Source: Prochlorococcus sp. AG-402-O16 (lineage in GTDB: Bacteria > Cyanobacteriota > Cyanobacteriia > PCC-6307 > Cyanobiaceae). Taken from it: a stretch of DNA of 64,000 nt. A model generated the notes under the pieces. It was not told the origin of the DNA. It saw nothing but the letters and a program-made list of their open reading frames with translations, and ran no database searches. The position numbers and the translations under genes are program-made. This document shows, one piece after another, positions 51,838-60,784 of the stretch (position 1 is its first letter; each line of letters begins with the position of its first letter). Location of the stretch: assembly GCA_003216415.1 (NCBI GenBank), contig QCIY01000001.1, positions 124,001 through 188,000 on the forward strand, written 5' to 3'.

Positions 51838-53334
51838 ATGAAAGAAATAAATATCTTATGGTTTAAGAAAGATTTAAGAATTTTTGATAACGAAGCTCTC
51901 TGTGAGGCTATAAAAGATAATGATATTTTACCTATTTATATTATTGAGTTAGATATTTGGAGCCAAAATACTCATTCAGATAGACAATGGCAATTTTGCA
52001 AAGAAAGTTTAATAGATTTAAGAAATACACTTGCTGAGATTGGACAACCATTAATTATTAGGACTGGCAATGTTATTAATATTTTTGATGAAATTAGTTC
52101 AAAATTTAAAATCAAAGGTATATATAGCCATCAAGAAACCGGAGATTGGCTTACTTATAAAAGAGATCAAAAAGTAAGAGAATGGGCTTTAAGCAAAAAT
52201 ATTATTTGGAAGGAATTTCTACAATTTTCAGTTTTTAGAGGAAATTTAGATAGGAATAATTGGTCTAAAAAGTGGCAAGAAAATTCCGAAAAAAACTTAC
52301 TTAAAGCTCCATTAAGGATTAATTATATTAACTTTAATATTGGAGAAATACCCTCAGACGAAATTTTTACCTTTAAAAAAGAAACTTGTCCAGGAAGAAT
52401 GCAAGGTGGAAGAAAGAAAGGTTTAGAGAGAATGCAATACTTCTTTAGTAATAAATTAGATTCTTATTCAAAAGATATATCTAGCCCAGAAAAATCATTT
52501 GATAGTTGTACAAGACTATCCCCATACATTTGTTGGGGATGCATTTCATTAAAAGAAATTTTTAAAAAGGCAAATATATCAAAAAACAATAATTCCAGGA
52601 TGTTAAAAAGCAGATTAACTTGGCATTGTCATTTTATTCAGAAACTTGAAAGTGAACCAGAACTAGAGTTTAGGGAATACCATCCTTTTTTTAAAAAAAT
52701 TAGAGAAAAAAATAATGAATTACTTTATTCATGGAGTTCAGGTAATACTGGCTTTCCTTTTATAGATGCATGTATGCGTTCATTAAATTTCAATGGATGG
52801 ATTAACTTTAGGATGAGAGCGATGTTAATGTCATTTGCTAGCTATAATTTATGGCTACCATGGCAAGATTCAGGTTCTGAATTAGCAAATAAATTTGTAG
52901 ATTATGAGCCTGGAATACATTGGAACCAATGCCAAATGCAATCTGGAACTACTTCTATAAATACCAATAGAATTTATAATCCTATTAAGCAGGGAAAAGA
53001 TCATGATCCTCAAGGAAAATTTATAAAAAAATGGATACCAGAATTAAAGGATATATCACTTAATTTCATTCATGAACCATGGCTATTATCTAGATTTAAT
53101 CAAGAAGAATATGAACAAATTAATTACATAAGACCAATAATTGACATCCCAAATAGCACTAAAACTGCAAAGAAGAAAATTCAGGAAATCACCAAAAAGG
53201 ATGGATATTGGGATATCTCAAAAGAAATTTATTTAAAGCATGGCTCTAGAAAAAGGCTTAGAAAAAATATAAATAATAAAAAAACTGTTTCTAAGGAAAA
53301 GGAAAAACAATACGAACTGAAATTAGATTTCTAA
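51838..53334 (+). CDS. cryptochrome/DNA photolyase family protein
   Basis: LWFKKDLRIFDNEALCEAI, SRLTWHCHFIQKLESEPELEFREY, TGFPFIDACMRSLNFNGWINFRMRAMLMSFASYNLWLPW. Confidence 0.93.
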   Translation: MKEINILWFKKDLRIFDNEALCEAIKDNDILPIYIIELDIWSQNTHSDRQWQFCKESLIDLRNTLAEIGQPLIIRTGNVINIFDEISSKFKIKGIYSHQETGDWLTYKRDQKVREWALSKNIIWKEFLQFSVFRGNLDRNNWSKKWQENSEKNLLKAPLRINYINFNIGEIPSDEIFTFKKETCPGRMQGGRKKGLERMQYFFSNKLDSYSKDISSPEKSFDSCTRLSPYICWGCISLKEIFKKANISKNNNSRMLKSRLTWHCHFIQKLESEPELEFREYHPFFKKIREKNNELLYSWSSGNTGFPFIDACMRSLNFNGWINFRMRAMLMSFASYNLWLPWQDSGSELANKFVDYEPGIHWNQCQMQSGTTSINTNRIYNPIKQGKDHDPQGKFIKKWIPELKDISLNFIHEPWLLSRFNQEEYEQINYIRPIIDIPNSTKTAKKKIQEITKKDGYWDISKEIYLKHGSRKRLRKNINNKKTVSKEKEKQYELKLDF

Positions 53335-53461
53335 ATTTTATTGTCAGAAATTTCCATATTCCTTTTAGCGCCTAGGAAAGCTTTTTAAATTTTGAAATTA
53401 AATATATAAATCCACGATGAACTAATGCAAGCTTTAATGTATTTATAAGATTTTATTAATT

Positions 53462-53635
53462 ATGTCTGAAAGATTTGAATGGGACGATACCAATAGTTCA
53501 GGTATATGGTGGAGTACTAATATAAGTATTAGAGACGAGTGCATTTTGCTAAAAGAAGATACTAAATGCGAAGATTCTGATATCGTCGAACTTCTTAGAA
53601 GTATTGCACAAAATATTGAAGAAAATGGCCTTTAA
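53462..53635 (+). CDS. tiny hypothetical protein (57 aa)
   Basis: Hand translation MSERFEWDDTNSSGIWWSTNISIRDECILLKEDTKCEDSDIVELLRSIAQNIEENGL*. Confidence 0.55.
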   Translation: MSERFEWDDTNSSGIWWSTNISIRDECILLKEDTKCEDSDIVELLRSIAQNIEENGL

Positions 53636-53658
53636 TTTTTAAAGGAATATTCTCTCTT

Positions 53659-54609
53659 TTAGAGATTTTGAATTCCTTTTACAGCTTTTATTAATTCGAT
53701 ACTAATACCCTTTTCACTCATTGAATGACCAGCATCATTAACAATAATTAATTGAGAATTCTTTAATTTCTTATTGAGATCCCAAGCACTCCTAACAGGA
53801 CATACTACGTCGTACCTCCCTTGAATTATTTTTGTTGGAATCGATTCTATTGTTTTTATATTTTTCATAATAAAATCATCTTCTAAGAAAATATTATTAA
53901 TAAAATAATGACATTCGATCCTTGCAAAGGCATCTGAAAAAGAATTAACTTCAGACTTATCAAAATCAAATTTTTTATTTATTAAATGACTTGTTGAGAG
54001 TTCCCATCTTGTCCAAGCAGCTGCTGCTTTTGATCTAAGATTCGCATCTGAAGATGTTAGATATTTATAAAAAGAACTTATTAAATCATTTCTTTCTTCT
54101 TTTGGTATTACAGAAATATATTCTTCAAATTCATCTGGGAATATTTCACTTGCACCATATTGATAGAACCATAACAACTCAAACTTTCTACATAAAAAAA
54201 TTCCTCGCAAAGTTAAGCTGATAACTCTTGAGGGATTTTTAATCGCATATATAAGTGAAAGTGTTGAGCCCCAAGATCCACCAAACAAATGCCAAGTATC
54301 TATTTTTAAAAGAATCCTTAATTTCTCAATATCATCAACTAAATGATTGGTCGTATTTTCTTTTAATTCGGAGAAAGGAGATGAAGAACCACAACCTCTT
54401 TGGTCAAATTGAATAATATCGAATTTATCTGGGTCAAAGTATCTTCTATATCTTGGTTGACTTCCTCCTCCTGGACCTCCATGAATAACAAGAATTTTTT
54501 TGCCATTTGGATTACCAGATCTTTCCCAATAAATAGTATGAATATCACTTACTTGTAAAAAACCCTTTTCAAATACTTCAATTTTTGGAAACAAGACTTG
54601 ATCTTTCAT
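53659..54609 (-). CDS. pip: proline iminopeptidase (alpha/beta hydrolase)
   Basis: VIHGGPGGGSQPRYRRYFDPDKFDIIQFDQRGCGSSSPF, HLFGGSWGSTLSLIYAI, NDAGHSMSEKG. Confidence 0.94.
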   Translation of the reverse strand: MKDQVLFPKIEVFEKGFLQVSDIHTIYWERSGNPNGKKILVIHGGPGGGSQPRYRRYFDPDKFDIIQFDQRGCGSSSPFSELKENTTNHLVDDIEKLRILLKIDTWHLFGGSWGSTLSLIYAIKNPSRVISLTLRGIFLCRKFELLWFYQYGASEIFPDEFEEYISVIPKEERNDLISSFYKYLTSSDANLRSKAAAAWTRWELSTSHLINKKFDFDKSEVNSFSDAFARIECHYFINNIFLEDDFIMKNIKTIESIPTKIIQGRYDVVCPVRSAWDLNKKLKNSQLIIVNDAGHSMSEKGISIELIKAVKGIQNL

Positions 54610-54689
54610 TTTGAAATATTTTAAATCACTTTATTAATCCATATTATCCAAAAAGAAGTCTATTTTAGAAGAAATTTGTTAAACAAAAA

Positions 54690-54716
54690 AAGGACTGCTT
54701 GTACAGTCCTTTTTAA
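54690..54716. terminator. bidirectional Rho-independent terminator
   Basis: AAAAAAAGGACTGCTTGTACAGTCCTTTTT: 6-bp GGACTG/CAGTCC stem flanked by A-tract and U-tract on both strands. Confidence 0.8.
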
Positions 54717-54717
54717 T

Positions 54718-54985
54718 ATTTGATTTCCTTCTTACAGGATATAAAATTACATATTTTAAAGTCTATTTACTCATAAACCTAGAATACGTGAATTCGGGGA
54801 TTTCTCTCGATAATTTCAGTCCCTATTGTCGCTAGTAATTATAAAGCGAAGTCTTATCAGACTAATTGATTGAACTTTAATTTTCGAATAATCCCATTCT
54901 CAGGAATACGCTTCCTATATTTTGGAATTTGCTAAATTTCAGGCGGACTATCAATCATTTAGATTGCCTCCGAACTCAACATTTA
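54718..54985. ncRNA. candidate structured non-coding RNA (class and strand undetermined)
   Basis: No credible ORF; several compact hairpins (54902-54916, 54944-54972, 54829-54849, 54850-54863) between a terminator and the next gene. Confidence 0.35.
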
Positions 54986-55119
54986 TAAATTACTCCTTTT
55001 TATATTCTCAGTAAATCCGTAAATATGCTGATTTACTTTTTTCTTAATTTGTAAGAGAATTTTAATGATCCTTTGTTTTTTATAGATAAATATAAAAATT
55101 AAAGTCTTTAATCCCTTAG

Positions 55120-55311
55120 TTATTCAGATTCATAGAACAAAATAGATTCAATTATTCTTTTATCACTATAAGAAAGTTTATAATCTTCTAATTTCCACTG
55201 AACAAATTTTACACACTCATCAATGGAAGGATTTTTATGCCGACACTTACGCCACTCTCTAATCCAATCTGCCAAGGCAAAAGTTATTTTTGTAGTAAGC
55301 ATATTCACCAA
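55120..55311 (-). CDS. hypothetical protein (63 aa)
   Basis: MVNMLTTKITFALADWIREWRKCRHKNPSIDECVKFVQWKLEDYKLSYSDKRIIESILFYESE*. Confidence 0.6.
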   Translation of the reverse strand: MVNMLTTKITFALADWIREWRKCRHKNPSIDECVKFVQWKLEDYKLSYSDKRIIESILFYESE

Positions 55312-55429
55312 TCAGGGTAATTAAAATCTCCGCCAATAGGTTCTTCATAAAATCCCCCTTCTTTTATACCTTTATCATATTTTACAATTATCTTTTTATA
55401 AGAAGCTATTGAGGGAAGTAAATCTCCTA

Positions 55430-55445
55430 CATATATATATATATG
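55430..55445. repeat. short (TA)n microsatellite
   Basis: catatatatatatatatggg run. Confidence 0.8.
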
Positions 55446-55527
55446 GGTTCCATTGTAATTGTTATAATAATTTTAATTATTTATTATTTTATATAAGAAT
55501 TTAATAAATAGATTATTAATATGCATT

Positions 55528-55623
55528 ATGGATTTCATCAAAAAGAACAAGATCTTAACACTAATGGCTTTAATTGCAGTTTTATCATTTGCATTAGAAA
55601 AAGTAGGCATAATACACCCTTAA
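55528..55623 (+). CDS. tiny TM peptide (31 aa)
   Basis: Hand translation MDFIKKNKILTLMALIAVLSFALEKVGIIHP*. Confidence 0.45.
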   Translation: MDFIKKNKILTLMALIAVLSFALEKVGIIHP

Positions 55624-55652
55624 ATTAATTAAGTTTATTTGTTAAATACTTC

Positions 55653-55742
55653 CTAATGAAATAAGTAAACGTAAACTATTACTGCAAAAATAAGCAATGG
55701 AGATAATAATGTAAAAATTAAAGTTGAAAGATTAATCAGCAT
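55653..55742 (-). CDS. tiny TM peptide (29 aa)
   Basis: Hand translation MLINLSTLIFTLLSPLLIFAVIVYVYLFH*. Confidence 0.45.
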   Translation of the reverse strand: MLINLSTLIFTLLSPLLIFAVIVYVYLFH

Positions 55743-55832
55743 AAATTTTAAATAAATACATAAATTTAATAAACATCACTTTTAAGCATTTGCAATAAGT
55801 AAAATTTAAATTATTAGGATATTAAAAAACAT

Positions 55833-56030
55833 TTGAATAAAGAAAGATTTAAAGAAGAATATGAAGAGTTCTCAGACTTACTATGGCCTAGTGATAAAGA
55901 AGATAAAATAACTCGGCAATTTTATAAAGATTTATCTAATCTTTCAAAAAACATAAACTATAGTAAAAAGAAAAAGCTAAAACTTTTTGAACAAGTAGTT
56001 AGAATAATAAAAGGCAAAGGCTGGGGTTAA
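55833..56030 (+). CDS. hypothetical protein (65 aa)
   Basis: (M)NKERFKEEYEEFSDLLWPSDKEDKITRQFYKDLSNLSKNINYSKKKKLKLFEQVVRIIKGKGWG*; TTG start. Confidence 0.6.
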   Translation: MNKERFKEEYEEFSDLLWPSDKEDKITRQFYKDLSNLSKNINYSKKKKLKLFEQVVRIIKGKGWG

Positions 56031-56047
56031 TTAATATTCAAACTAAA

Positions 56048-56908
56048 ATGAAAAATTTAATGATATTAATTAAAAGTTTTTTTCTTTTAAGACCAAGATT
56101 TTTATCCACTATATTTTTTATTCCAATTCTTTATGGAATTGGCTGGGCTTTATCTCAGCCACTTTTATTGTTTAATTTTGCAGAAGAAAGTTTATCCTTA
56201 ATTGGAACTATTATTACTTTCTTACTTTTCATCTTTTTACTCCCATATTGGTTTTATATCAAACGAAACAAATCAAGTGCTTGGGTACTTCTTGGGATAA
56301 CTAAAGACAAATTCTTAAAAAACTTTGTCAATTTTTCTAAAGGTATTTTATTTGCTTTATTTTTAATAATTCTAATTCTGGTACCACTATTGCAAAAAAA
56401 TTATATTTCTTGGATAGGTGAATTCTCGCCAATAATATTATTAAATTCAATTGTACTGGGGTTAGGTGTTGGATTTGCAGAGGAAATAATTTTTAGAGGC
56501 TGGTTACTAGAAGAATTAAAATTTGAATATGGTACAAAAATATCAATAGTTTTACAAGCTATAGTTTTTAGCTTTGTTCATAATTTATCAAATGGGATCT
56601 TTTGGAACATCATAGGATTACGTTTAGGATTTATTTTACTTGGGATATTTCTATCATTAGTAAAAATCAGAGATAAAGGTTCTCTATGGAATTGCATAGG
56701 AATTCATGGAGGACTTGTAGGGATTTGGTTTTTTATAAATAACGGATTAATAGAATTCAAAGAAAATACACCTTCTTTTTTAGCAGGGCCTTTTACACAA
56801 AATATTCCAAACCCAATCGGAGGCCTTAGTGCAATTTTAATATTACTTTTGTTATGTATTTTTTATGCAGCAAAATCAAAAAAATATTTCCTTAGAACTT
56901 TTAATTAG
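56048..56908 (+). CDS. CPBP/Abi family intramembrane metalloprotease
   Basis: Multi-TM with FAEEIIFRGWLLEEL (EExxxR), FSFVHNLSNG and GIHGGLVGIWF motifs. Confidence 0.9.
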   Translation: MKNLMILIKSFFLLRPRFLSTIFFIPILYGIGWALSQPLLLFNFAEESLSLIGTIITFLLFIFLLPYWFYIKRNKSSAWVLLGITKDKFLKNFVNFSKGILFALFLIILILVPLLQKNYISWIGEFSPIILLNSIVLGLGVGFAEEIIFRGWLLEELKFEYGTKISIVLQAIVFSFVHNLSNGIFWNIIGLRLGFILLGIFLSLVKIRDKGSLWNCIGIHGGLVGIWFFINNGLIEFKENTPSFLAGPFTQNIPNPIGGLSAILILLLLCIFYAAKSKKYFLRTFN

Positions 56909-56970
56909 ATATAAATACCGATTGATTTTTGATTAGTAATTGTCAGATTAAAATAAAGCTTAATAATTAT

Positions 56971-57135
56971 ATGAACTTTGTGGCAGGAATAAGTTTTATT
57001 GTCTTTTTAATAATTTTTGGATTTACAAACTATCTAATGATGTTGAGAAGATATGAAAACGATATCAAAAAAAAGAAATTTTTACAAAAGGAAAAAATTT
57101 CCAGGTTATACCCTAAAGGTTCATTTATTTTCTGA
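56971..57135 (+). CDS. small TM protein (54 aa)
   Basis: MNFVAGISFIVFLIIFGFTNYLMMLRRYENDIKKKKFLQKEKISRLYPKGSFIF*; preferred over the track start at 56929. Confidence 0.6.
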   Translation: MNFVAGISFIVFLIIFGFTNYLMMLRRYENDIKKKKFLQKEKISRLYPKGSFIF

Positions 57136-57163
57136 AATTAAGAAAGGTTTTTGTAGAATTTCC

Positions 57164-57406
57164 TCACCATTTTTTACTAGTTTTTTGCCAACCTTCATTT
57201 AACAATTTTTGCCATAATAATCTTGCTTCTTCAATAGCAATTTTTTTTCTAGTTTTCATTAATGGAGGATTTTCCCCATGAATTCCCATAATAATACCTT
57301 CTTCAATAAACATATAAGCAATAGATTTATCAGAATAATCTTTATAAAAACGCATCACGCCTACAAAATTGGAGTCAATTAACCAAAAATCATTATTTGA
57401 ATTCAA
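57164..57406 (-). CDS. DUF1651-type protein (copy 2)
   Basis: DFWLIDSNFVGVMRFYKDYSDKSIAYMFIEEGIIMGIHGENPPLMKTRKKIAIEEARLLWQKLLNEGWQKTSKKW; paralog of 47122-47379. Confidence 0.75.
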   Translation of the reverse strand: MNSNNDFWLIDSNFVGVMRFYKDYSDKSIAYMFIEEGIIMGIHGENPPLMKTRKKIAIEEARLLWQKLLNEGWQKTSKKW

Positions 57407-57478
57407 TAAACCAAAATGAAATTAAATTTATCATATGCTTTCATTACAATTTGCTAGGGAAATATTTATTTATTTTTC

Positions 57479-57907
57479 TCAAACTTGATATATTTTTTCT
57501 TTTTGTCTATTTTTTTTCAATTCGCCACGTTTTTTCTTAAACTCAACTCTTTTCATTTGAGATGCTTTAGTAGGTTTTGTAGATTTTCTAAATTTAAGTG
57601 GTTTATTTAAGCCATCTTTTATAATTGAACTTAATTTCATTAGTGCTAGCTGCCTATTAAGTAATTGATTTCTATGTTCTTGAACCGCTAAACATAAACT
57701 ATTTTTCACTAATTTGTTTTTCAAATTAATCTTAAGAACTACTTTCTGATAATCATTTAGGACTTTTGAATCTTCTAAATTAAAAATAATCTCTACTCTG
57801 CTTTCAATTTTATTTACATTCTGCCCTCCAGGACCTGAGGATCTGGAAAATCGCCACTTAATTTCGTTGGATGGTATTACTAATTTTTTAGTAATTTTTA
57901 AATCCAT
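57479..57907 (-). CDS. class I release-factor-like peptidyl-tRNA hydrolase (ArfB/YaeJ family)
   Basis: WRFSRSSGPGGQNVNKIESRVEIIF (GGQ motif) and basic C-terminal tail KPTKASQMKRVEFKKKRGELKKNRQ. Confidence 0.93.
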   Translation of the reverse strand: MDLKITKKLVIPSNEIKWRFSRSSGPGGQNVNKIESRVEIIFNLEDSKVLNDYQKVVLKINLKNKLVKNSLCLAVQEHRNQLLNRQLALMKLSSIIKDGLNKPLKFRKSTKPTKASQMKRVEFKKKRGELKKNRQKEKIYQV

Positions 57908-57976
57908 TTTTAGTTCTTCTTAATTTAAAATTTTTGAATTATCTATAATACTTTAAAACATACCTTAAAAATTGAT

Positions 57977-58029
57977 CGGTAAATACTGGGCGGTTTTGTT
58001 AGGTAAACCGAAATTCGGTGTATTTGCCG
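57977..58029 (+). promoter_or_regulatory. candidate structured leader with nested/alternative stems
   Basis: CGGTAAATAC(57977-57986)/GTATTTGCCG(58020-58029) outer stem (1 G-U), enclosing CGGTTT/AAACCG and the overlapping alternative ACCGAAATTCGGT. Confidence 0.4.
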
Positions 58030-58109
58030 TATTAAAATCTTCGGTATTTATCCTTTCATGTTTAAAAAAATTATTAGATATTGGATTTGTACTAATTCAA
58101 AGGTCACTT

Positions 58110-58346
58110 ATGTATTCAATGTTTGATCTTCTTTTTGAAACACCTTCATATCGCCCGGTATATGTTATTTCTGATAGTGAAATGAAGGAGCTAAAGAAAA
58201 ACCAACATCAAGAAGAACTTGATGAAATTACAACACAAAAAGTAAGACTTGAAGATGCGTTTAAAGCTCAACTAAAACATCTTGAAGAGAGAGAAAAAGA
58301 AGTAAAGAAAGAACTTAAATTACTCTCAGGATCAAAAAATAAATAA
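58110..58346 (+). CDS. conserved picocyanobacterial coiled-coil protein (78 aa)
   Basis: MYSMFDLLFETPSYRPVYVISDSEMKELKKNQHQEELDEITTQKVRLEDAFKAQLKHLEEREKEVKKELKLLSGSKNK*; track start at 57972 lies upstream of the structured leader. Confidence 0.7.
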   Translation: MYSMFDLLFETPSYRPVYVISDSEMKELKKNQHQEELDEITTQKVRLEDAFKAQLKHLEEREKEVKKELKLLSGSKNK

Positions 58347-58373
58347 TTTATTTTTAGAGAAATTACTTTTTTC

Positions 58374-58402
58374 AAAGACGGTTTTTAACCGTCTTTTTTA
58401 AT
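58374..58402 (+). terminator. Rho-independent terminator
   Basis: AAAGACGGTTTTTAACCGTCTTTTTT: perfect stem plus U-tract. Confidence 0.88.
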
Positions 58403-58466
58403 TCTTTTAGTTTGAAGGTATCCATTAAATCCACAGATTTTGAAAATATTTTCCATAATTGAAAAT

Positions 58467-58571
58467 ATGAACGATAATAAAGAAAAAATAAGAATGCTTT
58501 TACCCTTTAGTTGGGTAATTTGTGCAGCAATATCTTTTGCTTATATAAATTCACATTTAATAAATACCTAA
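58467..58571 (+). CDS. tiny TM protein (34 aa)
   Basis: Hand translation MNDNKEKIRMLLPFSWVICAAISFAYINSHLINT*. Confidence 0.5.
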   Translation: MNDNKEKIRMLLPFSWVICAAISFAYINSHLINT

Positions 58572-58576
58572 CATAA

Positions 58577-58921
58577 ATGTCTTATCCCTCAAAAGACGAA
58601 ATACTTGCATCTTCAAAAGGCTGGGTAGCATCTTTTTTAAATTTTCTTCCTGGTTTAGGATCGGGTTACTTATATCAAAGAAGATGGAAACCCTATTTTT
58701 TTACAACTACTGCTAGTACCGTATGGTTCGCTTTAGGTTTTTTTTTACAAGTAGATTCGGAACCTTCTCAAAGTGAACAAATAATTGGAATTTCTGGTCT
58801 TTTTTTCATATCAATAGTTACTGTTATAGAAGCCAACTTGGCTTTCAAAAAAGCAAGTAATAAAACAAAAGCTGAAAAAGAAAAAATAATTTCCTCTAAC
58901 AAAAAAGGATGGTTTAAATAA
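58577..58921 (+). CDS. small membrane protein (114 aa)
   Basis: MSYPSKDEILASSKGWVASFLNFLPGLGSGYLYQRRWKPYFFTTTASTVWFALGFFLQ... Confidence 0.7.
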   Translation: MSYPSKDEILASSKGWVASFLNFLPGLGSGYLYQRRWKPYFFTTTASTVWFALGFFLQVDSEPSQSEQIIGISGLFFISIVTVIEANLAFKKASNKTKAEKEKIISSNKKGWFK

Positions 58922-59022
58922 TTCAAAAAATTAGATCTATAAAAATATTTAATTAGTTCTCAGTTTCTTAATTTAATTTAAAAACTACCATAAATCATTT
59001 TTAAGATAATTAAAAAAATTCT

Positions 59023-59295
59023 TTAGTTATAAAAAAATAAAATTTCTTTTTCTTTGAGACCTTCCCATCCCGAGTCTATTAATAATTGATTCAATGTTTC
59101 TTTATCAAAATGCTTAGAACCAGTTTTGACGCATCTATTTCTCATTGATTTTTTAACACCACTCCTTTGTCTTTTATTCTCCTCGTCCATAATTCTGTTA
59201 TATAGATCTAGCATTTTTTGAGGGATTGGAGTACCGTCAAGATCCACTCCATTTTGAATAGCAAGATCAACAGCCTGCATTCCCATTTTCTTCAT
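59023..59295 (-). CDS. hypothetical protein (90 aa)
   Basis: MGMQAVDLAIQNGVDLDGTPIPQKMLDLYNRIMDEENKRQRSGVKKSMRNRCVKTGSKHFDKETLNQLLIDSGWEGLKEKE... Confidence 0.65.
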   Translation of the reverse strand: MKKMGMQAVDLAIQNGVDLDGTPIPQKMLDLYNRIMDEENKRQRSGVKKSMRNRCVKTGSKHFDKETLNQLLIDSGWEGLKEKEILFFYN

Positions 59296-59362
59296 ATATT
59301 AAAAAAAGCTGAAACTATAATAAAACAAAACTTATTAATCTAAAATCTTCTTGAATAATAAT

Positions 59363-59812
59363 TTATTGATTTTGAATTTCCTTAAGTACTCTAATAGCCT
59401 CTTTAATGTGTTCAGGACCATTCAATAAATCTCTAAAAATATGCCTAACTGTCCCTTTGCGATCAATTACGTAAGTTACCCTACCATCCATAAAACCTAA
59501 TACTTTAGGAACTTTAAAAGTTTTCCTAAGAGAGTCATTCGTATCGCAAAGTAGAGGATATTGTAATTTATTTTTATTGGCAAATGCTAAATGACTTGAG
59601 GTGCTTCCATTACTTACGCCCCAAACTTGCGCACCTAATACTTTAAATAAGTCATATTTATCTCTAAATCCGCAAACTTCTATGGTGCAACCCGGCGTAT
59701 CATCTTTTGGATAAAAAAACAAAACAAGGGGGGTTTTTAATCCCTTATTTGATCTTTTAACTCCATTTTGATCCAGTAAAGAAAATTCTGGAATTTCATC
59801 TCCAATCTGCAC
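59363..59812 (-). CDS. bcp: peroxiredoxin Q/BCP family
   Basis: FYPKDDTPGCTIEVCGFRDKYDLFKVLGAQVWGVSNGS. Confidence 0.95.
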   Translation of the reverse strand: MQIGDEIPEFSLLDQNGVKRSNKGLKTPLVLFFYPKDDTPGCTIEVCGFRDKYDLFKVLGAQVWGVSNGSTSSHLAFANKNKLQYPLLCDTNDSLRKTFKVPKVLGFMDGRVTYVIDRKGTVRHIFRDLLNGPEHIKEAIRVLKEIQNQ

Positions 59813-59962
59813 AACAGTTCTTATAAAGTTACATATTAGAGGTTAATATGTTTTTATTGTGGCCTTCAAAGTAAATAACTAATATAAAAGTCAGTTTTTT
59901 TGTTTTAAAAGATACTAAAAAATTATTGAAATTAACTAAGGTGAATTTATTAATTTAATATT

Positions 59963-60124
59963 ATGGAATTAATAATATATATTTTTTTATTTGAAAGTAA
60001 TAAAATTTTTGGCAGAAGTATTATTCTTTTTTTGGGAGTTATTTTTAATTTAAAAATAACTAATTTTAAAAAAGTTAAAGAAATACGAAACAAAGCTAAA
60101 GATTATTCAAAAAAGAATAATTAA
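59963..60124 (+). CDS. tiny TM protein (53 aa)
   Basis: Hand translation MELIIYIFLFESNKIFGRSIILFLGVIFNLKITNFKKVKEIRNKAKDYSKKNN*. Confidence 0.5.
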   Translation: MELIIYIFLFESNKIFGRSIILFLGVIFNLKITNFKKVKEIRNKAKDYSKKNN

Positions 60125-60140
60125 ATATGTATTACTAAGA

Positions 60141-60380
60141 TTAAAATTCAATTTTTTCATTTGGAGTAAATACTGAGCAATATTTTTTTACTAGGTCCTT
60201 TGGCTGATTGGTGGAAGAGTTCATTAATTTTAATTTTAGTTTTTCTATAGCCTCATTAGCATTAATCTCACCAAGTCGATATCTTGCACACGTATCCAAT
60301 ACTTTAAACATTTTTGTGGTTACGGCTTCAGCTGGATAAATTAGAAAAAATAGGTAAAAAACAACAAAAAAGTACTTCAT
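60141..60380 (-). CDS. small secreted protein (79 aa)
   Basis: N-terminal signal-like MKYFFVVFYLFFLIYPAEAVTTKMFKVLDTCARYRLGEINANEAIEKL. Confidence 0.65.
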   Translation of the reverse strand: MKYFFVVFYLFFLIYPAEAVTTKMFKVLDTCARYRLGEINANEAIEKLKLKLMNSSTNQPKDLVKKYCSVFTPNEKIEF

Positions 60381-60556
60381 TTTTAAGATATTAGATATTT
60401 TGCGGAAAGTTTCAATAATTTAGAAAAAAAATAATTTCGAAAAAGATTAAAATTTAATAGAAAACTCTAATTTGAGATTAATCTAGGATTTATCTAGAAT
60501 AATAATAAAAGAAATTAAGATAAAATAAGAGTTATTAATAAATAATCTCGGTGAAA

Positions 60557-60694
60557 ATGATAAAATTAATAGATAAACATAAAACTCTTATAAAGAGGTA
60601 CCAAAAAAAATTCAAATTGAGTGATTATCAATTACTTTGGTTAGTTTTCTTTAAAGGAGTATTAATAACAATAATAATTTTCAAAATTTTTTAA
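60557..60694 (+). CDS. tiny TM protein (45 aa)
   Basis: Hand translation MIKLIDKHKTLIKRYQKKFKLSDYQLLWLVFFKGVLITIIIFKIF*. Confidence 0.5.
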   Translation: MIKLIDKHKTLIKRYQKKFKLSDYQLLWLVFFKGVLITIIIFKIF

Positions 60695-60784
60695 TGTTAA
60701 TAAAGCATTTCCAAGAATGAAATTTTCAAATGATTTGACTATATTTAATAATAGATTTCCTAATTAGTTAAATAGTTATCAGCT

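Noticed and set aside
54684-54990. Interpretation as two-piece tmRNA
   Set aside because: No recognisable tag sequence, alanine-tRNA-like acceptor or T-loop found on either strand.
55430-55445. TA repeat as a possible CRISPR or mobile element mark
   Set aside because: Simple microsatellite only; no repeat-spacer structure. No CRISPR array, transposase or integrase was seen anywhere in the window.
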